Below the pieces are notes generated by a model that did not search any database, was not told where the DNA came from, and saw only the letters and a program-made list of their open reading frames with translations. From Pseudomonadota bacterium (GTDB lineage Bacteria; Myxococcota_A; UBA9160; SZUA-336), in contig QJZC01000024.1 of the NCBI GenBank assembly GCA_003247575.1, positions 1-64,000 of the forward strand: a stretch of 64,000 nucleotides of DNA, in the 5' to 3' direction. Positions 1-8,090 of this stretch are shown here, piece after piece. Every line of letters starts with the position of its first letter. Positions within the stretch are counted from its first letter, which is position 1. A program made the position numbers and the translations under genes.

Positions 1-52
1 GTCCCGCCGGCGCGCGACTCCGACACAAGGCCGGAGCCGCGCGCGCAGGGAC
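1..52 (-). terminator. Long hairpin at the end of the HU gene
   Basis: Bases 11-22 (CGCGCGACTCCG) pair with 32-43 (CGGAGCCGCGCG) with one mismatch around a 9-base loop. Outer arms GTCCC (1-5) and GGGAC (48-52) can extend the structure. It begins at the stop codon of the minus-strand HU gene, where a terminator is expected. A T-run, if present, would lie to the left of the window. Confidence 0.5.
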
Positions 53-471
53 TACAGAAGGTCGCGAACGGCCTTGGTCGGACGGATACGCACGGTCTTG
101 CTCTTCGGCTTGGCCTTGAACATCATCTCTTCACCCGTGAACGGGTTGATGCCCTTGCGCGCCTTCCGGGCAGGTCGAACCTTCACGACCATTTTGCAGA
201 GCCCAGGCACCGTGAACGTGCCCGGCCCCCGCGCACCGAGGCTCTTGCCGACTAGGTCGGACAGCGCATCGAAGACACGGCGGACATCCGCCCGCGTGAG
301 CTCCGTCGCATCGGCCAGGTGGTTGTAGACCTCGGACTTCGTGAACGGATGATCGACCGATGCGGCCTTGCGGCGGACGGCCTTCTTGGTTGCCGCCTTC
401 TTTCGAACCGCCTTTTTTCGCGTGGTCTTCTTTCGAGCCGTCTTCCGAACGGCCTTCTTGCGTACTGCCAT
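52..471 (-). CDS. HU/IHF-family DNA-binding protein with a lysine-rich, H1-like N-terminus
   Basis: Nucleoid-associated protein of about 139 residues. The first 35 or so residues are repeats of the KKA/RKK type, like the tails of bacterial histone H1-like proteins. The rest is an HU/IHF fold: it opens FTKSEVYNHLA, has a GPGTFTVPGLCKMVV beta-arm region, then the family-typical INPFTGEEMMFKAKP stretch. The family binds and bends DNA; the basic tail should add sequence-independent, compacting contacts. An ATG at 499-501 would add ten residues, but the AAGGGGGG stretch lies 10-17 bases before the ATG at 469-471, so the shorter form is preferred. A perfect 7-base inverted repeat lies in the leader (502-518) and a large hairpin follows the stop. 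It appears to be a single-gene transcript. Confidence 0.88.
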   Translation of the reverse strand: MAVRKKAVRKTARKKTTRKKAVRKKAATKKAVRRKAASVDHPFTKSEVYNHLADATELTRADVRRVFDALSDLVGKSLGARGPGTFTVPGLCKMVVKVRPARKARKGINPFTGEEMMFKAKPKSKTVRIRPTKAVRDLL

Positions 472-501
472 CTCTCTTACCCCCCTTGGAACCTGATTCA
501 T

Positions 502-518
502 GCGTTCCGCTGGAACGC
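502..518. repeat. Inverted repeat in the HU gene leader
   Basis: GCGTTCC, 3-base spacer GCT, GGAACGC: a perfect 7-base inverted repeat 31 bases before the chosen HU start. It could be an operator or a leader hairpin. Confidence 0.4.
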
Positions 519-572
519 GTCCTTCCTCATATCACAACACAGGAAGCGAGCAGAGCATAGACCCTGCGTGCG

Positions 573-1553
573 TCATTCGCGAGGCTTCACGACGATCTTC
601 CCGTAGCTCGAGCGCGATGCGAGGGCTTCCAGCGCCATCGGTAGCTGCTCCAGGGAGTAGGTTCCGTAGAGAACCGGATCGATCTCACTGCGACTCAGCC
701 ACTCGACCAGGGTGCTGTAGATCGGGCCGAGCGCCTCGGGCTCGCGCTCCGGATAGGCGCTCCAGTGCAGCCCAACGAGCGAGACGTTCTTGAGCATGAC
801 CCGGTTGAGCTTGATCTCGGGGATGTGACCACTCGAAAAGCCGATCACCACGAGACGACCGTTCCAGGCGATGCAACGGAGCGAGCGATCGCAGGTGTCG
901 CCGCCGACGGAATCGTAGATGACGTCTGCCCCCCGGCCGTTCGTAAACTCCTGAACGCGCTCGACAAAATCATCGCGCTGGTAGTCGATCGCGAGATCCG
1001 CACCCGCGCTACGTACCCGCTCGCATTTCTCGAGCCCGCCAGCGGTTCCGACCACGCGTGCACCCAGCACCCGGCCGATCTGTACCGCCGCCAGCCCTAC
1101 CCCACCCGCGGCGGCGTGCACGAGCAGTGTCTCCCCGACACGCAGGCTTGCGCGCAGAACCAGCGCGGCATACGACGTCCCGTAGGCGATCGGCAGCACG
1201 CACGCTCGCTCGAAGGAGACCGATTCCGGCAGCGGGCGCAGTGCATCCTCGGACGCGCGCACGTACTCCGCGTACGCTCCCGTCAGTGTCTGACCAAAGA
1301 CGTGATCTCCCTCTCGAAAACGCGTCGCGCCAGACCCCAGCGCGCGAACGACGCCCGCAAACTCGCCGCCCGGTGTGAACGGGAACGCTGGGCGCACCTG
1401 GTAGCGGCCACGCACGATCAAGGTGTCGTAGAAATTGCATGCCGCGGCGTGCACCTCGACCAGCACCTCGCCGGGTCCGGGCACCGGATCCTCGATGTCG
1501 CGCACTCGAAGATCCTTCGGCTCCATCCACTGGTCTACGACTACAGCCCTCAT
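573..1553 (-). CDS. NADPH:quinone oxidoreductase-like MDR family protein
   Basis: Zinc-independent medium-chain dehydrogenase/reductase of about 326 residues. The N-terminal GroES-like half has PGPGEVLVEVHAAACNFYD and the FTPGGEFAGVV motif. The Rossmann half has the nucleotide-binding stretch HAAAGGVGLAAVQIG and later GADVIYDSVGGD. The structural-zinc cysteines of alcohol dehydrogenases are absent, which fits the quinone reductase/enoyl reductase branch that reduces quinones or activated double bonds with NADPH in the cytoplasm. The ATG at 1551-1553 is preceded by GGGGGGAGC; an upstream in-frame start would add 31 unlike residues. The substrate cannot be inferred. It is transcribed away from the protease-like gene that starts at 1685. 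Confidence 0.88.
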   Translation of the reverse strand: MRAVVVDQWMEPKDLRVRDIEDPVPGPGEVLVEVHAAACNFYDTLIVRGRYQVRPAFPFTPGGEFAGVVRALGSGATRFREGDHVFGQTLTGAYAEYVRASEDALRPLPESVSFERACVLPIAYGTSYAALVLRASLRVGETLLVHAAAGGVGLAAVQIGRVLGARVVGTAGGLEKCERVRSAGADLAIDYQRDDFVERVQEFTNGRGADVIYDSVGGDTCDRSLRCIAWNGRLVVIGFSSGHIPEIKLNRVMLKNVSLVGLHWSAYPEREPEALGPIYSTLVEWLSRSEIDPVLYGTYSLEQLPMALEALASRSSYGKIVVKPRE

Positions 1554-1684
1554 GCTCCCCCCTCGACGACTCAGCGACTCGACGCTCCACTGCCCCCCCA
1601 CGACATCGCCCTCGAGAGGAGAGCCGAAAGTGGTGTCAGAGGCCACAGAATCCGCTATTCGCGTGCCGCAGGTTTCCCGATATC

Positions 1685-2548
1685 ATGGATCACATGCTCG
1701 AAGTTGCCCAATCCCGAAGCCCGAGGGCGCACCCGAGGCTGTCTCACCTGTGCGCGCTGATTGCTGCCACCTGCGCCGTCCTGCTGCTGACTCTACCCGC
1801 ATCTGCGCGGGATCGCGGTGCAGACGGTCGCTTCGACCGGCGCCGCTCGGCGCACTTCCTGCTCCTGCAGGACGTCGACATCGATCAGCGCACCGGTAGC
1901 AACGGAGCTCGCCGCTTCGAGCGGGACATGCTCGAAGTATTGGAGTCGGCCTACGCACAGGTGGCCGACCAGCTCGGTCTGCGGCCACGCAGCGACATCG
2001 AAGTGCGCATCTATGACCCTCGCGTCTTCGACGCGCAGTTCGCCAGCGGCTTCGGCTTTCGGGCAGCAGGTTTCTTCAACGGTGCGATTCACGTTCGTGG
2101 GGGAACCAAGGTCACCCCCCAGCTGGTTCGAACGCTCCATCACGAATACCTGCACGCGGCGCTTCACTCAGCCGCAGGGGCCAGACTTATCCCCGCGTGG
2201 CTCAACGAGGGAACCGCAGAGTACTTCGAGAATCTGGCACTCGGGAAGGCGTCCTTGTCCCGCGGCGAGTTGGGCGTGCTCGCCCGGCTCGCTCGGGCGA
2301 ACGCCTGGATCCCACTTGCTGCACTGTCGGGACCTTCATTCAGCCATCTCCAGGACCGCAGTGCGAGCATCGCATATCTCGAGGCCTACGCTCTCGTAGA
2401 CCACCTCGTGCGGCGAGAAGGCATGCGCAAGTTCCGGCGCTTCTACGAGCGTCTGTTCCGCACGCGAAATCTCGAAATCTCACTGCGTGACACCTTCGGA
2501 TTGCGCCTTCAGGAGCTCGAGTCAGAGGTGCTCTCGGGCTTGCGCTGA
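1685..2548 (+). CDS. Secreted HExxH (gluzincin-like) peptidase-family protein
   Basis: About 287 residues with an N-terminal signal sequence (hydrophobic core near residues 22-40, ending in LPASARD). The centre holds HHEYLH (residues 152-157), an HExxH zinc motif. Some 18 residues later comes WLNEGTAEY, where a glutamate (E175 or E179) can be the third zinc ligand. This layout fits the peptidase MA-like/DUF1570 group of exported metallopeptidases. Substrate unknown. A second in-frame ATG at 1694 lies 7 bases after a TATCAT hexamer (1681-1686), so a leaderless start at 1694 is possible; no Shine-Dalgarno precedes either ATG. The gene converges with the FAD oxidoreductase. Confidence 0.75.
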   Translation: MDHMLEVAQSRSPRAHPRLSHLCALIAATCAVLLLTLPASARDRGADGRFDRRRSAHFLLLQDVDIDQRTGSNGARRFERDMLEVLESAYAQVADQLGLRPRSDIEVRIYDPRVFDAQFASGFGFRAAGFFNGAIHVRGGTKVTPQLVRTLHHEYLHAALHSAAGARLIPAWLNEGTAEYFENLALGKASLSRGELGVLARLARANAWIPLAALSGPSFSHLQDRSASIAYLEAYALVDHLVRREGMRKFRRFYERLFRTRNLEISLRDTFGLRLQELESEVLSGLR

Positions 2549-2592
2549 GCCTACGACAGGCTCGCACCGGCTCGCTCGACGCCCTCTAAACC

Positions 2593-3858
2593 TTAGAAGA
2601 TGCACTTCTCGGAGAGCCTGGCTTCCTGCGAGAAACGGGCAGAATCGAACGGGCCGAGGTCGAGGCTGTCGAAGCGACCGTCCACGATCCGCTCAGCGAG
2701 TCCGCGCGCGATCGCGAATGCGTGACTCAGTCCAGATCCCGGAAAGCCAAATGCTTCGAAGACGTTGGAGTAGCCCGGCATGCGGCCGAGCACCCCGCTC
2801 CCGTCCGGGGTGACTGCCTCCAGAAAGGTCACTCCACGTAGGTGATGCACGCGTTCGAAAGGCTCCGCCTGCGTCGCCAGATGCGGCCACAACCCATCCT
2901 CGAAGAACGACTGCCCGGGATACGCGAGATCGAACGATCCGGGCATGGGAAGCGACTCGAGGCCGGCGATCGTATACGCGGAGTCTGCGAAGAAGAAGGC
3001 TCCGCTGGGATCCACCACCAGCGACGGCCAACGACCGAGAGCTCCGCGACCCTCGTGGCCTACCAACGAGAGGACGGCCAGTGCCCGACTCCGGGGGACG
3101 CACAGACCCGCAGCTCCGAGCTTGACTCGTAGCAGCGAGCTCCAGGCACCCAATGCATTGATGACGATTCCAGGCTGGATTCGCAGCACGCGGGAGCTCG
3201 CCGTGCGCGGCGGTGCGTGCGCGATCAACGCGTTCAGCAGCTCGGCTTCGTCGGGGGAGCCGCCTTCGCGGGAGGCGAGCTCGACGACGTGCGCACACTC
3301 GAGCCGGCGAGTCCCCGGCTCGCGGCTAGAGGTGGTCACTCCCTCCAGATAGGCCCGGTCCAGAAACGTTACGCCACGATTTCGTGCCTCGCGCCGGAAC
3401 CAATCGCGCACCGCGATCGGATCGACAGAAGCATCGGATGACACGTGCAACGCACCACAACCTACTTGTGCCGCACGCTCGAGGAGCGGGAAGCGCTTCG
3501 CCAGTGTCTCCGCATCGAGCACCTCTGAGGCAATTCCGCGATCACGCAGGATTTTCATCCGGGCGGTCTCGCTCTCCAGCCCCGCAGTTCCGTCGCACAG
3601 CCACAGGTGACCGTCGCGCGACAGCTCGACCCCCGACGCTTCGCTGAGAAACCTCATGCTCGCGGCGCCGACCCGCACGTTGAGCGCTTGGTCCCAGCAG
3701 GATCTGACGGGCCAAGAGTGCAGGCGTGGACCGCGACGGCCTTCGAGGTCCACATCCAAGACACACACGTCGGTGACACCGCGGCCTGCGAGGGCCCAAG
3801 CGATGGCAGATCCCATCACTCCGCCGCCAGCGATCAACGCATCCACGCGTTGCTTCAC
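2593..3858 (-). CDS. FAD-dependent oxidoreductase, DAO family
   Basis: 421-residue flavoprotein of the D-amino-acid oxidase/glycine oxidase/sarcosine oxidase family. The dinucleotide-binding motif ALIAGGGVMGSAIAWALA is at residues 7-24. Near the C-terminus PDGSGVLGRMPGYSNVFEAFGFPGSGLSHAFAIAR is split by family-typical glycines that contact FAD. The family oxidises C-N bonds of amino acids or N-methyl amines; the substrate cannot be read here. The start is GTG (3856-3858) with GGGAG six bases upstream. It diverges from the small membrane protein at 3943. Confidence 0.85.
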   Translation of the reverse strand: MKQRVDALIAGGGVMGSAIAWALAGRGVTDVCVLDVDLEGRRGPRLHSWPVRSCWDQALNVRVGAASMRFLSEASGVELSRDGHLWLCDGTAGLESETARMKILRDRGIASEVLDAETLAKRFPLLERAAQVGCGALHVSSDASVDPIAVRDWFRREARNRGVTFLDRAYLEGVTTSSREPGTRRLECAHVVELASREGGSPDEAELLNALIAHAPPRTASSRVLRIQPGIVINALGAWSSLLRVKLGAAGLCVPRSRALAVLSLVGHEGRGALGRWPSLVVDPSGAFFFADSAYTIAGLESLPMPGSFDLAYPGQSFFEDGLWPHLATQAEPFERVHHLRGVTFLEAVTPDGSGVLGRMPGYSNVFEAFGFPGSGLSHAFAIARGLAERIVDGRFDSLDLGPFDSARFSQEARLSEKCIF

Positions 3859-3942
3859 GTCGGCTCCCGAGCGGCGACCAGATCCGTGCCAGCGCGCGAC
3901 GAATCACGGCAATCCGACACTCTGCGAGCTAAAGTGCGCAGA

Positions 3943-4542
3943 ATGGCGACTGATGACACCCCTGCGGCGCACCCGGTCGATCGCTCGCACCTCGCAGAAC
4001 CTCCGGACTCGGGCCCAGCGCACGCAGAAAGCACGCAGAACAGCCCACCCCGACGCCAGGTACCGGGCCCACGGCGTCGCGTCTTCGTGGTCGTGCGCGA
4101 GGTCCCGCAGCTCCAATGGGATCTGCTCATGGGACGCCCGCGGGCGCTGCGGCGTGTATTGGGCGCCCGGCGATCGGGACGACTCGGGGCCATGCTGCTC
4201 CTCGCTGCATTCCTAGCGGCCGTCGCCCCGCGACACATGAGCCTGGTCGGAACGATCCACATTCTCATCTCTGCGGTCGTCGGCCATCTGACCGCGCGTC
4301 CCCAAGGGCTGGGGCCGGTACAGCATCAGCGCTTGCTGTGCTGGTTCGTCGCTCCCATGTGGCTCTGCGCAGCGCCCTTCCGCCTGTTTCTCGATGCCAC
4401 CTGGATTGCGGGCATTCTCGGCGAGCTCCTGGGCCAGCTGCTGCTCGCCAAGTACCTGCTGGAACCACGTCCCTTCGGTGCTTTGGTGACCGACGACAGT
4501 GCGCCCCAGGGCACGCGATCCGAAGACACGTCTCTAGCCTGA
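3943..4542 (+). CDS. Small membrane protein of unknown function
   Basis: About 199 residues. The first 70 are polar and rich in Pro and Arg. Four hydrophobic stretches follow (around residues 85-98, 105-118, 130-152 and 155-170), so the tail is probably membrane-embedded. It has no motif I recognise. The ATG is preceded by no Shine-Dalgarno, but TAAAGT (3930-3935) sits seven bases upstream, as in several other genes of this window. The C-terminus faces the end of the next minus-strand gene across only 21 bases. Confidence 0.6.
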   Translation: MATDDTPAAHPVDRSHLAEPPDSGPAHAESTQNSPPRRQVPGPRRRVFVVVREVPQLQWDLLMGRPRALRRVLGARRSGRLGAMLLLAAFLAAVAPRHMSLVGTIHILISAVVGHLTARPQGLGPVQHQRLLCWFVAPMWLCAAPFRLFLDATWIAGILGELLGQLLLAKYLLEPRPFGALVTDDSAPQGTRSEDTSLA

Positions 4543-4563
4543 TCACGGCCGAGGCAGCTCTGA

Positions 4564-4971
4564 CTACTCGCGGTCCGATTTCGGGGGCTGAGGCCCGCGC
4601 GTGCTGTCCGGAATGAATTGAGGCGGGTCTCCCGGCTGGCGGTAGTTGTAGCCCCGACTGTTGAGGGAGACGAAGCCCGTCGGCGCCTGGACCTTCGAGA
4701 AGTCGATGCTCACCGGGGGACGCGGAGCCCGCGCGCCGCAGGCCTTCGGTGCGGCGCGCGCATCGCTGAGCTCCGCGACGGCCGAGTCGAGCTCCTGCTG
4801 TGCGGCGCGAAATTCCGGCTGCGACGCGGAAGAAGGCACGGTCTGCGCAGGGTCTCTCCCGGACCGGGCGTGTGGATCGGTTCCAGTCGTCTGTGCCAGC
4901 GGTCGCGAGACCACTCCACCTGCTCCGAAGAGCAGGCTCAGACACACGGCGCTCATTCCTAGAAAACGCAT
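4564..4971 (-). CDS. Small secreted protein, function unknown
   Basis: 135 residues. A clear signal peptide (MRFLGMSAVCLSLLFGAGG, cleavage likely near residue 26) is followed by a low-complexity, Gln/Ala/Pro-rich mature region. The start is well supported: GAGGAGG lies 6-8 bases before the ATG at 4969-4971. No family recognised. It diverges from the isochorismatase-led operon across about 115 bases, so the two may share a control region. Confidence 0.65.
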   Translation of the reverse strand: MRFLGMSAVCLSLLFGAGGVVSRPLAQTTGTDPHARSGRDPAQTVPSSASQPEFRAAQQELDSAVAELSDARAAPKACGARAPRPPVSIDFSKVQAPTGFVSLNSRGYNYRQPGDPPQFIPDSTRGPQPPKSDRE

Positions 4972-5048
4972 CGACCGCCTCCTCGAGATGGATCTTCCGG
5001 CTATCCCATTCCGATCGGTAGAGGACGCCTTCGACTTGAGGCGACGAC

Positions 5049-5077
5049 TTGAGCCAATTCCGACCAGCCTCTACTCT
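5049..5077 (+). promoter_or_regulatory. Candidate sigma-70 promoter of the LuxE/LuxC operon
   Basis: TTGAGC (5049-5054), a 17-base spacer and TACTCT (5072-5077). The expected start of transcription is only about three bases before the ATG at 5087, and no Shine-Dalgarno is present, so the first gene may be translated from a leaderless mRNA. Confidence 0.4.
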
Positions 5078-5086
5078 GCTGTCGCA

Positions 5087-5638
5087 ATGCACCCCAACCT
5101 GCTCGATGCTTCCGACGCCTTCCTGCTCGTGGTCGACCTGCAGGAGACCTATCGAGACAAGCTGTTCGAATGGGAACGCACGATCGATCGCTGCGTTCGC
5201 TTGATTCGCGCGGCACAGCTGCTCGAGTTGCCGATCGTATGCACGGAGCAGTACCCGAAGGGGCTCGGACCGACGGTACCCGAGGTGCGCGAAGCCTTGG
5301 GGCCTGCACCCGTACTCGAGAAGAGATCGTTCTCTGCGCTCGGCGAGGCGCCCGTACGCGAGGTCATCCTGGCCAGCGGTCGTCGTCGAGCGATCCTCTG
5401 CGGCATCGAAACGCACGCTTGCATCAATCAGACTGCGCACGATCTGCTCGACGCGCAGTGTCAGGTTCACGTTCCCGAGGACGCCGTCTCCTCTCGATCC
5501 TCGTCGGATCACCAGCAGGGATACGCAAAGATGCTCACTTCGGGCGCGATTCAGGGCTGCGTCGAGAGCATCCTGCTCGAGTGCATGCGCAGCTCGACAC
5601 ATCCGGCATTTCGGGCGATCCAAGGAATCCTCAAGTGA
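5087..5638 (+). CDS. Isochorismatase-family hydrolase
   Basis: 183-residue cysteine hydrolase of the isochorismatase/nicotinamidase superfamily. The catalytic set is visible: D17 in LLVVDLQETY, K79 in LEKRSFSAL, and C112 in GIETHACINQTA. Members cleave amides, isochorismate or related bonds. The short form and the ETHACI loop resemble the hydrolases seen across proteobacteria without known substrate. It is first in a five-gene operon; its TGA overlaps the GTG start of the aminotransferase by four bases (GTGA), so translation is probably coupled. Its role in the cassette could be release of an amine or acid from an amide precursor (inference). Confidence 0.85.
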   Translation: MHPNLLDASDAFLLVVDLQETYRDKLFEWERTIDRCVRLIRAAQLLELPIVCTEQYPKGLGPTVPEVREALGPAPVLEKRSFSALGEAPVREVILASGRRRAILCGIETHACINQTAHDLLDAQCQVHVPEDAVSSRSSSDHQQGYAKMLTSGAIQGCVESILLECMRSSTHPAFRAIQGILK

Positions 5639-6963
5639 GCCAACGTGATCCGAGCATCGGATCCGATTCGAGCATCGCCACAATCGTTCCTGTCACCGAC
5701 CACACGGACCTGCTGCCCTCGATCCGTACCCCGCAGGTACCGGGGCCGCGCTCGCTCGCGCTGGCGCAACGCCTGGGAGAGGCGGAGTGCCGAGAAGTCA
5801 CCGCACTCACACCGGAACCAATCTTCTGGGAGAGTGCTCGGGGCGCGAACGTCCTCGACGTCGATCAGAATCGCTACGTCGATCTGCTCGCGGGGTTCGG
5901 CGTCGTCGCGCTCGGCTACGCGCATCCGGCCGTCTGCGACGCCCTTACCCTGCAAGCGCGCAAGCTTCCGCACGCCATGGGAGACGTCTACCCAGCAGCC
6001 ATCAAGGTCGAGCTGCTCGAGCGACTGAAGCGCGTTCTCCCGGGCGACCTGGGCTATGGGATTCTCTCCTCGTCGGGTTCCGACGCGATCGAGTCCTCGC
6101 TCAAGACCGCACTCTGCGCGACCGGACGCGCCGAGGTGATCGCATTCGAAGGCTCCTACCACGGGCTCGGCTTCGGTGCGCTCGATGTCACGCACCGCAA
6201 GGAGTTTCGCTCGCCGTTTCGCGCGCGCCTGGCGAACGAGACGCATTTCGCACCCTTCGGTGATGCGCAGGCAACGCGCGAGCTCGCGCGTCGGGTGCGC
6301 CCGGGAGCGATCGTGTTCGAGCCCATTCAGGGTCGTGGAGGTCTGCGCCTCCCCCCACCCGGCTTTCTGGCCGAGCTGCGCTCCATCGCCAACGAGTTCG
6401 ATGCGCTGCTCATCGCCGACGAGATCTACACCGGACTGGGCCGCACGGGCACGTGGCTGGCGTGCGAACACTGGGGCGTAGAACCAGATATCGTGGCACT
6501 CGGAAAGACGCTGGGCGGCGGATTTCCGATCTCGGTCTGCGTCGGCAAGCGCGACGTCATGGCCGCATGGCCGGCCTCGCCCGGCGAGGCGATCCACACG
6601 AGCACACATCTCGGAAATCCGCAGGGCTGCGCCGCCGCGCTCGCCGTGCTGTCCGAGCTCGAAGCCGCCGCGCTGCCCGAACGCGCTTGTGCGCTCGGCT
6701 CCGAGTGCCTACGACTGCTCCAGCAACGGCTGGGCGGCTGTGCGCAGGTGGTCTCCGTGCGGGGACTCGGGCTGCTGATCGGGATCGAGCTCGCGAACAG
6801 CGCGCGCGCTAGACAGATCGCACGAACGGCTCTGGAGCACGGTTGGATCCTGCTCGGCGAGGGTCCAAGAGGCGACGTGCTCGCGCTGACTCCGCCGCTC
6901 ACCATCGCAGCCGATGTGCTGATGGCCGGAATCGAGCAGCTCGTGCGGTGGATCGATTCATGA
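5635..6963 (+). CDS. Class III PLP-dependent aminotransferase
   Basis: 442 residues. The class III (omega-aminotransferase) fold is clear: SSSGSDAIESSLKTA for phosphate binding, EGSYHGLGFGAL, IADEIYTGLGRTG with D262 that holds the PLP ring nitrogen, and the Schiff-base lysine K291 in ALGKTLGGGFP. HTSTHLGNPQGCAAAL is the partner-subunit loop. Such enzymes move amino groups between an amine or omega-amino acid and an aldehyde or ketone. The GTG at 5635 overlaps the upstream stop and gives the full N-terminal arm. Its stop overlaps the LuxE start (ATGA). Placed beside LuxE/LuxC, the obvious hypothesis is amination of the aldehyde they make, or the reverse. Confidence 0.9.
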   Translation: MSQRDPSIGSDSSIATIVPVTDHTDLLPSIRTPQVPGPRSLALAQRLGEAECREVTALTPEPIFWESARGANVLDVDQNRYVDLLAGFGVVALGYAHPAVCDALTLQARKLPHAMGDVYPAAIKVELLERLKRVLPGDLGYGILSSSGSDAIESSLKTALCATGRAEVIAFEGSYHGLGFGALDVTHRKEFRSPFRARLANETHFAPFGDAQATRELARRVRPGAIVFEPIQGRGGLRLPPPGFLAELRSIANEFDALLIADEIYTGLGRTGTWLACEHWGVEPDIVALGKTLGGGFPISVCVGKRDVMAAWPASPGEAIHTSTHLGNPQGCAAALAVLSELEAAALPERACALGSECLRLLQQRLGGCAQVVSVRGLGLLIGIELANSARARQIARTALEHGWILLGEGPRGDVLALTPPLTIAADVLMAGIEQLVRWIDS

Positions 6964-8090
6964 ATGAGGAGCGCGCGCGACGATCACAGATCGAAGCACG
7001 CATCCTCGCTTGGATGCGCGAGGGCGTCCGATGCGAGGAGGCTCCGCACGAGACCGACGCAGCACGCTTCGAGCAACTCGCGCTCGAGCTCTTCGAGCAT
7101 CAGTTCCGCTTCGACGACCCCTACCGCGAACTGTGCCTGGCGGCGGGAGTCTCACCCGACAAGGTGCAGCACTGGCAACAGATTCCACTCGTACCCACGT
7201 CGGCCTTCAAGCACGCTCGCCTGGCCACCTTCGCGAAGGAGTCCACGCGGCGGATCTTTCGCACCAGCGGCACCACGTTGACCGCGCGCGGGGAGCTGCA
7301 CCTCGACACGCTCGAGCTCTACGAGACATCCCTGCTGGCCACCTTTCCGCACTTCGTCTGCCCCGAGCTCGAGCTGGGCGAGCGCATGCACTTCTCCGTG
7401 CTCGCTCCGTCCCCGCAGGACGCACCGGATTCGTCGCTGTCCTACATGTTCGGGGTCGTGTTGCGCGAGCTCGGTAGCAAGGACAGTCGCTTCTGGCTGC
7501 GCTCACGCACCCCCTCCCAGTCGAGAGGGTGGGAGGCGTCCGCGTGCGTAGACGAGCTCGAGCGCCGGCGAGAACCGATCGCACTGGTCGGAACCGCCTT
7601 CGCATTCGTCCACTTGATCGACTTCCTCGACGACCAGCAGCGCGAGATCGAGCTACCGGCCGGATCTCGGGTCATGGAAACGGGCGGATTCAAGGGCCAG
7701 AGCCGCGAGATTCCGCGCGACGAGCTCCACGGGCTCATCGCCAGCCGACTCGGGGTTCCGCGGGAGCGCATCATCAACCAGTACGGAATGTGCGAGCTCG
7801 GTAGCCAGTTCTACGAGCCGAGCCTACGATCGGGCCAAGCCACACAGCAGAAGATCGTACCCCCGTGGGTACGCACGCGCGCCATCACGCCCGACTCACT
7901 CGAGGACGTACCTGCTGGCGAGATCGGCGTACTCGCGCACTACGACCTGGCCAACACCGGATCGGTGATCGCGATCTTGACCTCCGATCTCGGTCGCGTG
8001 CAGGAAGATCGGGTCGAGGTCTACGGGCGCCTCCCGGGCGCGGAGGCACGCGGCTGCTCACGTGCAGCCGACGCACTCCTCGGAGCATGA
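6960..8090 (+). CDS. luxE: LuxE-like acyl-protein synthetase
   Basis: 376 residues of the LuxE family (ATP-dependent activation of a carboxylic acid and transfer to an enzyme cysteine). Recognisable parts are VPTSAFKHARLATF, the nucleotide loop RTSGTT near residue 105, METGGFKGQSRE and NQYGMCELGSQFYE, which resemble acyl-adenylate enzymes. Near the C-terminus GRLPGAEARGCS places C366 almost exactly where LuxE of luminous bacteria carries its acylated cysteine. Stop and start overlap by four bases on both sides (ATGA), so dose is likely matched to the aminotransferase and LuxC. No luciferase genes are in the window. Confidence 0.87.
   Translation: MNEERARRSQIEARILAWMREGVRCEEAPHETDAARFEQLALELFEHQFRFDDPYRELCLAAGVSPDKVQHWQQIPLVPTSAFKHARLATFAKESTRRIFRTSGTTLTARGELHLDTLELYETSLLATFPHFVCPELELGERMHFSVLAPSPQDAPDSSLSYMFGVVLRELGSKDSRFWLRSRTPSQSRGWEASACVDELERRREPIALVGTAFAFVHLIDFLDDQQREIELPAGSRVMETGGFKGQSREIPRDELHGLIASRLGVPRERIINQYGMCELGSQFYEPSLRSGQATQQKIVPPWVRTRAITPDSLEDVPAGEIGVLAHYDLANTGSVIAILTSDLGRVQEDRVEVYGRLPGAEARGCSRAADALLGA

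Noticed and set aside
765-1760. A 331-codon plus-strand reading frame
   Set aside because: Antisense to the MDR oxidoreductase; the product is Arg/His-rich with no family features.
4265-5683. A 472-codon minus-strand reading frame
   Set aside because: Crosses the secreted-protein and isochorismatase genes in the wrong frame; no domain.
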